Shown: in pieces, positions 57,826-64,000 of the stretch
Position numbering within the stretch: position 1 is the first letter of the stretch
Layout of the letters: every line of letters begins with the position of its first letter
DNA from: an unidentified bacterial endosymbiont
Lineage (GTDB): Bacteria; Pseudomonadota; Gammaproteobacteria; Enterobacterales; Enterobacteriaceae
Direction: 5' to 3'
Length of the DNA: 64,000 bases
Assembly (NCBI RefSeq): GCF_918797525.1
Contig: NZ_OU963893.1
Coordinates: forward strand, 992,001-1,056,000
Program-made: the position numbers and the translations under genes
Notes under the pieces: model-generated
What the model saw: the letters and a program-made list of their open reading frames with translations, nothing else
Told to the model about the DNA's origin: nothing
Database searches by the model: none

Positions 57826-58155
57826 TTATTCAAACTTTGGTCCCGGTCTTTCGGGATGGCGACCTTGATCAAGCAACGCCTGTTCAATGGTCTGCTGGAG
57901 CATTTTAATGCGCTGCTCCATGCTTGCCGCGTACTCGCGAGTTTTCGCTTTTTCCTGAGTCAGTTCGTAGCTGATGTTCAACGCGGCGATAAACACCAGC
58001 TGCTCAGTATTTGTGACTCTAGTGCGTTCTTTAAGATCTTGCAACCGCTGATTCAAATCGTCCGCAGCCTGATTCAAAGCATCCCTTTGTTCAGGCGGAC
58101 AATTCACTCGCAGTGAACGGCCAAAAATCTGGAGATCGACGGGTTGTGCAGACAT
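57826..58155 (-). CDS. zapA: Cell division protein ZapA
   Basis: ZapA bundles FtsZ protofilaments. The 109-residue form starts [20 protein letters not shown] and has the C-terminal coiled coil ([34 protein letters not shown]). Thirteen further codons upstream are open but not conserved. It is divergent from ygfB. Confidence 0.96.
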   Translation of the reverse strand: MSAQPVDLQIFGRSLRVNCPPEQRDALNQAADDLNQRLQDLKERTRVTNTEQLVFIAALNISYELTQEKAKTREYAASMEQRIKMLQQTIEQALLDQGRHPERPGPKFE

Positions 58156-58322
58156 GCCACCTTCCTGCTGATTGACTGCGCGGCCTTCGCTCACTGCCCT
58201 GGGGGCTGCGAAGGGGCGACACTATAGCTACCCTGATGTGAAGATACAAGCCCTTTTCTGGTATCACCAGGGTCCAAAGTGGTAGCATATCATGAATATT
58301 CCCCCTTTGATGACGAATGCTC

Positions 58323-58901
58323 ATGTCTAAACAGAACGAAATGCCTGGTTACAAAGATTTAAACCAGTTACTGAACCAGCAGGGAGTGGGGTTAACCCCT
58401 GCCGAAATGCACGGTCTGATCAGTGGCATGCTGTGCGGTGGAAACAGCGATAGCTCATGGCAGCCGCTGCTTCATGACCTGACAAACGAAGGCCTGGCAT
58501 TTGGTCACGAGCTGGCGGAAGCGCTGCGTAAAATGCACGCCACAACCAGCGATTCGCTTGAAGACGATGGCTTTCTTTTTCAGCTTTATCTCCCTGAAGG
58601 CGAGGACGTCAGCGTCTTCGATCGCGCTGATGCGCTCGCAGGTTGGGTAAACCATTATTTGCTGGGTCTTGGCGTATCTCAGCCGAAGCTTGATAAAGTA
58701 ACGGGCGAAGCGGGTGAAGCAATTGACGATCTGCGTAACATCGCACAACTTGGCTACGACGAGGACGAAGACCAGGAAGAGCTGGAAATGTCTCTCGAAG
58801 AGATTATCGAGTACGTACGCGTGGCGTCTCTGTTGTGCCACGATACCTTTACGCGCTCGCAGCCCACCGCGCCGGAAGTCCGCAAGCCGACCTTACATTA
58901 A
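58323..58901 (+). CDS. ygfB: UPF0149 protein YgfB
   Basis: A 192-residue UPF0149 protein, helical and acidic, with [17 protein letters not shown] and [24 protein letters not shown]. The E. coli function is not clear; a Pseudomonas homologue affects AmpC regulation. An in-frame ATG at 58317 exists; 58323 matches the E. coli start MS-x-QNEMPGY. It lies 25 bp before pepP and likely heads the ygfB-pepP-ubiH-ubiI operon. Confidence 0.93.
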   Translation: MSKQNEMPGYKDLNQLLNQQGVGLTPAEMHGLISGMLCGGNSDSSWQPLLHDLTNEGLAFGHELAEALRKMHATTSDSLEDDGFLFQLYLPEGEDVSVFDRADALAGWVNHYLLGLGVSQPKLDKVTGEAGEAIDDLRNIAQLGYDEDEDQEELEMSLEEIIEYVRVASLLCHDTFTRSQPTAPEVRKPTLH

Positions 58902-58926
58902 GAAAAATAACGCACAGGAGGGTGTC

Positions 58927-60246
58927 ATGGTTATCTCGAGTCAAGAGTATTCTCGCCGTCGTCAGGCGCTATTGGCAAAAATGCAGCCGGGAAGCGCCGC
59001 GCTGATCTTTGCCGCCCCTGAAGTCACGCGCAGCGCCGACAGTGAATATCCCTATCGCCAGAGCAGTGATTTCTGGTACTTCACCGGGTTTAACGAACCG
59101 GAAGCGGTACTGGTGCTGATTAAAAGCAATGACACCCACAACCACAGCGTGATTTTCAATCGTGTTCGCGATCTCACTGCCGAAATCTGGTTTGGCCGCC
59201 GCTTAGGACAAGAGGCAGCGCCAGCGACGCTCGGCGTTGACCGCGCGCTGGCGTTCAGTGAAATAAATCAACAATTATATCAGCTACTTAACGGCCTTGG
59301 CGTGCTCTATCATGCGCAGGGCGAATATGCGTATGCCGATGAGATTGTCTTCACCGCGCTGGATAAACTGCGTAAAGGTTCGCGCCAGAACTTGTCTGCG
59401 CCCGCTACGCTGACGGACTGGCGTCCGGTGGTGCATGAAATGCGCCTGTTCAAGTCTGAAGAAGAGCTTAACGTGCTGCGCCGCGCGGGAGAAATCAGCG
59501 CCCTGGCGCATACCCGCGCGATGGAAAAATGTCGCCCGGATATGTTTGAATACCAGCTTGAAGGCGAAATACATCACGAATTTACCCGTCACGGCGCACG
59601 CTTTGCGTCTTACAACACCATTGTCGGCGGCGGTGTAAATGGCTGCATTCTGCATTACACCGAAAACGAAAGTGAACTGCGAGAGGGCGAACTTGTCCTG
59701 ATTGACGCTGGATGCGAATACCTCGGTTATGCGGGTGATATCACCCGAACCTTCCCGGTTAACGGTAAATTTTCGCCCGCTCAGCGCGAGATTTATGACA
59801 TCGTGCTTGAATCTCTCGAAACTGCGCTAGCCCTGTATCGTCCTGGAACGTCCATTCAGGAAGTGACAGGGGAAGTGGTGCGGATCATGATTTCGGGGCT
59901 GGTTAAACTCGGCATCCTGAAAGGGGATGTCGATAGTCTTATAACCGAAAATGCCCATCGCCCGTACTTCATGCACGGCCTGAGCCACTGGCTGGGGCTG
60001 GATGTCCACGATGTGGGGGCGTACGGGGTTGAACGTTCGCGCGTACTTGAACCCGGCATGGTGATAACCGTTGAACCCGGGCTGTACATCGCTCCCGATG
60101 CCGACGTGCCGGAAGCCTACCGCGGGATTGGCATTCGTATAGAAGATGACATCGTGATAACCGCAACCGGCAATGAAAACCTGACCGCATCCGTCGTGAA
60201 AAAAGCCGACGACATTGAGGCGCTGATGGCAGCGGCACGCGCATGA
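58927..60246 (+). CDS. pepP: Xaa-Pro aminopeptidase P
   Basis: Mn-dependent aminopeptidase releasing residues N-terminal to proline. It has 439 residues with an N-terminal creatinase-like domain and C-terminal pita-bread domain: metal ligands in LIDAGCEYLGYAGDITRTF, HGLSHWLGLDVHDVG, VEPGLYI and IRIEDDIV. CAGGAGG 6 bp before ATG 58927 fixes the start. The stop overlaps ubiH by 4 bp (ATGA). Confidence 0.96.
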   Translation: MVISSQEYSRRRQALLAKMQPGSAALIFAAPEVTRSADSEYPYRQSSDFWYFTGFNEPEAVLVLIKSNDTHNHSVIFNRVRDLTAEIWFGRRLGQEAAPATLGVDRALAFSEINQQLYQLLNGLGVLYHAQGEYAYADEIVFTALDKLRKGSRQNLSAPATLTDWRPVVHEMRLFKSEEELNVLRRAGEISALAHTRAMEKCRPDMFEYQLEGEIHHEFTRHGARFASYNTIVGGGVNGCILHYTENESELREGELVLIDAGCEYLGYAGDITRTFPVNGKFSPAQREIYDIVLESLETALALYRPGTSIQEVTGEVVRIMISGLVKLGILKGDVDSLITENAHRPYFMHGLSHWLGLDVHDVGAYGVERSRVLEPGMVITVEPGLYIAPDADVPEAYRGIGIRIEDDIVITATGNENLTASVVKKADDIEALMAAARA

Positions 60247-61421
60247 GCGTGATCATCGTGGGCGGCGGTATGACCGGCGCTACCCTGGCACTGGCTATTT
60301 CGCATTTGACGAACGGAAAACTCCCGGTGCATCTGGTGGAAGCTGTTGCGCCATGGGCAGCCGACCACCCGGGGTTCGATGCCCGCGCCATCGCGCTGGC
60401 GCAGGGGACATGCCACCAGCTCGCGCGCATTGGCATCTGGCAGGCGATTGCCGACTGCGCGACGGCAATAAACACCGTTCACGTCAGCGATCGTGGCCAC
60501 GCCGGCTTCGTCACCCTGGACGCCCGGGATTATCGTATTGATGCGCTAGGGTGTGTCGTTGAACTGCATGATGTCGGGTTGCGCCTGTTCCGCCTCCTGC
60601 AGGCGGCGCCGGGCATAACGTTACATTGCCCGGCGCGCGTCGCCAGCGTCAGCCGCAGTGAAGACGCGGTCAGCGTGACCCTGGAAAACGGAACTATCCT
60701 TGAAGGCCAGCTTCTGGTCGCAGCGGATGGTTCACGCTCTGCGCTCGGCACACGGTGCGGGGTGGAATGGCGCTCACAGCCCTATGGTCAGGTGGCCGTA
60801 ACGGCGAACGTATCCACGGCGGGTGCGCACAACGGCAGGGCGTTTGAGCGCTTCACCCCGCATGGCCCGCTGGCGATGTTGCCGATGTCAGAAGGCCGCT
60901 GCTCGCTGGTGTGGTGCCATTCACAGGAGAAAGCCGAGGAGGTACGCTCCTGGTCTGATGAACGTTTTTGTAACGAGCTACAGAAAGCTTTCGGCTGGCG
61001 GCTGGGGAAGATTACCCATGCGGGTAAACGTTCGGTCTACCCGCTATCACTGACGACTGCATCCCAGTCTATCTCTCATCGTGTGGTGCTGGTTGGCAAT
61101 GCCGCGCAGACTTTACACCCGATTGCTGGTCAAGGTTTTAATCTTGGCTTACGCGACGTCATGAGCCTGGCCGAGTCCCTGGCGCTGGCGTGGCGTGAGC
61201 AAAAAGAGTGTGGCGCGTATTCAATGCTAAGCCAGTATCAGAAGCGACGCCAGGCCGATAAAGAGGCGACCATTGGGGTAACGGATGGGCTGGTGCATCT
61301 GTTTGCCAATCGCTGGGCACCGTTGGTTGCGGGCCGCAACCTCGGGCTAATGGCGATGGAGTTATTCATTCCGGCACGTGATGTGCTGGCGCAGCGGACC
61401 CTCGGCTGGGTCGCGCGTTAA
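60243..61421 (+). CDS. ubiH: 2-octaprenyl-6-methoxyphenol hydroxylase UbiH
   Basis: FAD monooxygenase hydroxylating C4 in ubiquinone synthesis. It has 392 residues. The dinucleotide-binding VGGGMTGATLALAI is at the N terminus, the DG motif in VAADGSRSALGT and the second FAD motif in VGNAAQTLHPIAGQGFNLGLRD. It is coupled to pepP by a 4-bp overlap and 12 bp before ubiI, its paralogue. Confidence 0.95.
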   Translation: MSVIIVGGGMTGATLALAISHLTNGKLPVHLVEAVAPWAADHPGFDARAIALAQGTCHQLARIGIWQAIADCATAINTVHVSDRGHAGFVTLDARDYRIDALGCVVELHDVGLRLFRLLQAAPGITLHCPARVASVSRSEDAVSVTLENGTILEGQLLVAADGSRSALGTRCGVEWRSQPYGQVAVTANVSTAGAHNGRAFERFTPHGPLAMLPMSEGRCSLVWCHSQEKAEEVRSWSDERFCNELQKAFGWRLGKITHAGKRSVYPLSLTTASQSISHRVVLVGNAAQTLHPIAGQGFNLGLRDVMSLAESLALAWREQKECGAYSMLSQYQKRRQADKEATIGVTDGLVHLFANRWAPLVAGRNLGLMAMELFIPARDVLAQRTLGWVAR

Positions 61422-61433
61422 GGAGTTATCATC

Positions 61434-62636
61434 GTGCAAAATGTTGATGTCGCCATTGTTGGCGGCGGAATGGTTGGACTGGCGCTGGCCTGTGGATTAC
61501 AGAGCAGCGGCCTGCGCGTGGCCGTTCTGGAGCAGAAACAGCCTCAGCCCGTAGCGCATGACGCGCCACCGGAACTGCGGGTTTCGGCGATCAATGCGGC
61601 CAGTGAAAAGCTGCTGACGCGTATAGGCGTCTGGTCAGATATCCTGGCGCAACGTGCCAGCTGCTATCACGGGATGGAGGTGTGGGATAAAGACAGCTTT
61701 GGTCACATTGCTTTTGATGATGAAAGCATGGGTTACAGCCATCTGGGACACATCGTTGAAAACGCGGTGATTCACTCTGCGCTGTGGCAAAAAGCCCAGT
61801 CCTGTAGCGATGTTACGCTGATAGCGCCCGCGCAGGTCCAGCAGGTCGCGTGGGGTGAAAACGAAGCGTTTATTACCCTGCAAAGCGGCGACATGATGAC
61901 CGCCCGTCTGGTGGTGGGCGCCGATGGTGCGAACTCCTGGCTGCGTAACAAGGCGGATATTGCGCTGACCTTCTGGGATTATCAGCATCACGCGATAGTG
62001 GCGACGATCCGTACTGAAGAACCCCACGGCGGCGTTGCGCGGCAGATATTCCACAACGACGGCATTCTGGCGTTCCTGCCGTTAAGCGATCCGCACCTGT
62101 GCTCAATTGTCTGGTCTCTGGTGCCTGAAAAAGCGCAACTGATGCAGGACGTTACGCCGGGGGCGTTTAGCCAGGCGCTGTGCCTCGCCTTTGATAACCG
62201 CCTGGGGCTGTGCACGCTTGAAAGCGAGCGTCTGGTGTTCCCGTTAACCGGGCGTTACGCACGTCAGTTTGCGGCGCACCGCCTCGCGCTGGTGGGCGAT
62301 GCGGCACATACCATCCACCCGCTGGCCGGGCAGGGCGTTAATCTCGGTTTTATGGATGCGGCTGAACTGGTTGCTGAGCTGCGTCGTTTGCACCGTGAAG
62401 GCAAAGACATTGGCCAACAACTCTATCTACGTCGCTACGAGCGTAGCCGCAAACACAGTGCGGTGATGATGCTGGCGGGTATGCAGGGATTTCGCGAGCT
62501 GTTTGCCGGGGATAATCCGGCGAAAAAACTGCTGCGCGATATTGGTCTCAAACTCGCCGATACCCTCCCCGGAGTGAAACCTCAGCTCCTTCGTCAGGCG
62601 ATGGGTCTTAACGATCTCCCGGACTGGCTGCGCTAA
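61434..62636 (+). CDS. ubiI: 2-octaprenylphenol hydroxylase UbiI
   Basis: FAD monooxygenase adding the C5 hydroxyl in aerobic ubiquinone synthesis (formerly VisC). It has 400 residues with IVGGGMVGLALACGL, VVGADGANSWLR and VGDAAHTIHPLAGQGVNLGFMD. The start is GTG (decoded Met, MQNVDVAIVGGG) with AAGGAG 7 bp upstream; E. coli uses the same position. It is the last gene of the operon; a GC-rich hairpin (62663-62680) follows but lacks a T-run. Confidence 0.96.
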   Translation: MQNVDVAIVGGGMVGLALACGLQSSGLRVAVLEQKQPQPVAHDAPPELRVSAINAASEKLLTRIGVWSDILAQRASCYHGMEVWDKDSFGHIAFDDESMGYSHLGHIVENAVIHSALWQKAQSCSDVTLIAPAQVQQVAWGENEAFITLQSGDMMTARLVVGADGANSWLRNKADIALTFWDYQHHAIVATIRTEEPHGGVARQIFHNDGILAFLPLSDPHLCSIVWSLVPEKAQLMQDVTPGAFSQALCLAFDNRLGLCTLESERLVFPLTGRYARQFAAHRLALVGDAAHTIHPLAGQGVNLGFMDAAELVAELRRLHREGKDIGQQLYLRRYERSRKHSAVMMLAGMQGFRELFAGDNPAKKLLRDIGLKLADTLPGVKPQLLRQAMGLNDLPDWLR

Positions 62637-62703
62637 TATCGATCTCCATCACATTTTATTTTCCCGGCCTTTGCGCCGGGAAACTGCGCTCGTTTGAAAT
62701 ATT

Positions 62704-62740
62704 CTAATCCCACCTCTATTTTCGCATTAGATAATCTAAT
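62704..62740 (+). promoter_or_regulatory. Candidate GcvA binding motifs upstream of gcvT
   Basis: Three CTAAT motifs (62704-62708, 62736-62740 direct; 62726-62730 inverted) cluster about 320-360 bp ahead of gcvT. CTAAT is the GcvA recognition core, and E. coli gcvTHP has distant GcvA and Lrp sites. The rest of 62637-63062 is AT-rich leader without a gene; I found no glycine riboswitch fold. Confidence 0.45.
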
Positions 62741-63062
62741 CCTGTCATATTCAGGGTGCAGAAATTACGCCCGTTTTCCCACATGAAATATCATTGCATG
62801 CTGATAATGTTGTACTCATGTTAATTTTATGCGGGCTTAATCGCAGTTTGCCAGTGAATAACTCTGTAGGCTCCATAGGGTTTTTTGGTCATAAGCTAAT
62901 GTGATGACCTGTTTTACCTTATGGTTAATCGCCAGTTTCGATGGTAAGTTCAGGTTAAAGAGAACGTTTGCGTCGACGTCCTAAGGTTACGCCGCCGCCG
63001 GGTTTCGTGCCCATTTCTGTGTGCGAAACGCACGTTAGCCCCGCTTATTCAACGAGGAAAAG

Positions 63063-64000
63063 ATGGCTCAACAGACTCCTTTGTATGAACAACACGTGTT
63101 ATGCGGCGCCCGCATGGTGGACTTCCACGGCTGGATGATGCCGCTGCACTATGGCTCGCAAATCGATGAGCACCACGCGGTGCGCACCGATGCCGGCATG
63201 TTCGACGTCTCCCACATGACAATTGTCGATCTGCGCGGTAGCCGCACTCGGGAGTTTTTGCGTTATCTGCTGGCCAATGATGTCGCAAAACTGAAAACGC
63301 CGGGTAAAGCGCTCTATACCGGCATGCTAAATGCCTCCGGCGGGGTGATTGATGACCTTATCACCTACTACTTCACCGAAGATTTTTTCCGCCTCGTTGT
63401 CAATTCCGCCACCCGTGAAAAAGACCTCTCCTGGATAACCCAACACGCTGAACCCTACGCCATCGACATCACCGTGCGTGATGACCTGGCGCTGATCGCC
63501 GTGCAGGGGCCAAACGCGCAGGCAAAAGCAGCCTCGCTTTTCAGCGACGAGCAGCGTAAAGCCACCGAAGGCATGAAGCCATTCTTCGGCGTGCAGGCGG
63601 GCGACCTGTTTATCGCGACCACTGGCTATACCGGTGAAGCGGGTTACGAAATTGCCATGTCGAATGAAAAAGCGGCTGATTTCTGGCGTGCCCTGGCGGC
63701 GGAGGGCGTCAAGCCAGCCGGCCTGGGCGCGCGCGATACGCTGCGTCTGGAAGCGGGCATGAACCTTTACGGTCAGGAGATGGACGAAGGCGTTTCTCCG
63801 TTGGCCGCGAATATGGGCTGGACCATCGCATGGGAACCTGCAGACCGCGAGTTTATTGGCCGTGAAGCGCTGGAAATGCAGCGTGAAAAAGGCACTGAAC
63901 AGCTGGTTGGCCTGGTGATGAAAGAAAAAGGCGTCCTGCGCGGCGAGCTGCCGGTGCGTTTTACCGATGCGCACGGCAACCCTCGCGAAGGCGTGATCAC
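63063..64000 (+). CDS. gcvT: Glycine cleavage system T protein (aminomethyltransferase), 3' end missing
   Basis: GcvT releases ammonia from aminomethylated GcvH and forms methylene-THF. The first 312 codons are visible of about 364; the window ends inside the gene without a stop. The start [24 protein letters not shown] follows CGAGGAA at 7-bp spacing. [17 protein letters not shown] and [22 protein letters not shown] are standard. gcvH and gcvP would be expected beyond the edge. Confidence 0.96.
   Translation, partial: MAQQTPLYEQHVLCGARMVDFHGWMMPLHYGSQIDEHHAVRTDAGMFDVSHMTIVDLRGSRTREFLRYLLANDVAKLKTPGKALYTGMLNASGGVIDDLITYYFTEDFFRLVVNSATREKDLSWITQHAEPYAIDITVRDDLALIAVQGPNAQAKAASLFSDEQRKATEGMKPFFGVQAGDLFIATTGYTGEAGYEIAMSNEKAADFWRALAAEGVKPAGLGARDTLRLEAGMNLYGQEMDEGVSPLAANMGWTIAWEPADREFIGREALEMQREKGTEQLVGLVMKEKGVLRGELPVRFTDAHGNPREGVI

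Noticed and set aside
62663..62680. Intrinsic terminator after ubiI
   Set aside because: The CCCGGC/GCCGGG stem is good but neither strand has a T-run after it; at most a stabilising hairpin.
62637..63062. Glycine riboswitch ahead of gcvT
   Set aside because: No tandem aptamer-like GGA-rich helices seen; the CTAAT motifs point to GcvA control as in E. coli.

Overview
The window is a stretch of an enterobacterial chromosome. Gene content and order (mltC-yggX-mutY, trmB-yggL-yggN, yggSTU-rdgB-hemW, yqgEF-gshB-rsmE-endA-sprT-galP-metK-yqgB-speA ... speB ... loiP-tktA ... epd-pgk-fbaA-mscS-argO-yggE-argP-rpiA-serA-fau-6S RNA-zapA-ygfB-pepP-ubiH-ubiI-gcvT) match the Escherichia coli K-12 66 min region almost gene for gene. 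The accessory genes point to a relative of Enterobacter or Lelliottia rather than E. coli itself; I would commit only to family Enterobacteriaceae.

Layout. 1-3.5 kb: the distal half of a citrate lyase operon (citE, cut by the window edge, then citF, citX, citG). 3.5-23.8 kb: core housekeeping genes (nucleoside uptake, murein turnover, DNA repair, tRNA/rRNA modification, PLP and nucleotide-pool hygiene, glutathione, galactose uptake, SAM and polyamine synthesis). 23.8-39 kb: a 15-kb accessory island between speA and speB, which are neighbours in E. coli. It holds six genes on the minus strand in one gap-free array: major fimbrial subunit, chaperone, usher, tip adhesin, two-partner-secretion (TPS) transporter and a 2800-residue filamentous haemagglutinin-like exoprotein. 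39-47.4 kb: speB, an OprD-type porin, loiP, tktA and a secreted GH18 chitinase; porin and chitinase are further accessory insertions. 47.6-64 kb: core central metabolism, mechanosensing, arginine export, serine and ubiquinone synthesis, 6S RNA, and the start of the gcv operon, cut by the window edge.

The most interesting system is the fimbria + TPS array. A chaperone-usher fimbria and a TPS adhesin appear to be expressed from one promoter, with junctions of -4, 15 and about 10 bp. The parts list recalls the Bordetella fha/fim locus, but in a different order. The large exoprotein has the CdiA/FHA scaffold but no VENN motif, toxin tail or immunity gene. It ends instead in a proline-rich array of about twelve 13-residue repeats and a short duplicated tail, so it reads as an adhesin rather than a contact-dependent inhibition toxin. 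A second point of interest is the speB leader, where a good sigma70-like promoter is followed within about 25 bp by a strong intrinsic-terminator hairpin lying ahead of the speB start codon.

Regulatory sites I could read by eye include paired GalR-type operators and a CRP box before galP, a MetJ box array before metK, Cra and CRP sites before epd-pgk, CTAAT (GcvA-type) motifs before gcvT, several intrinsic terminators, REP-like palindromes, and three copies of a C-rich repeat at gene 3' ends, one of them fused to the remnant of a DUF559 nuclease-like gene. All homology statements rest on recalled family sequences, not on a database search.
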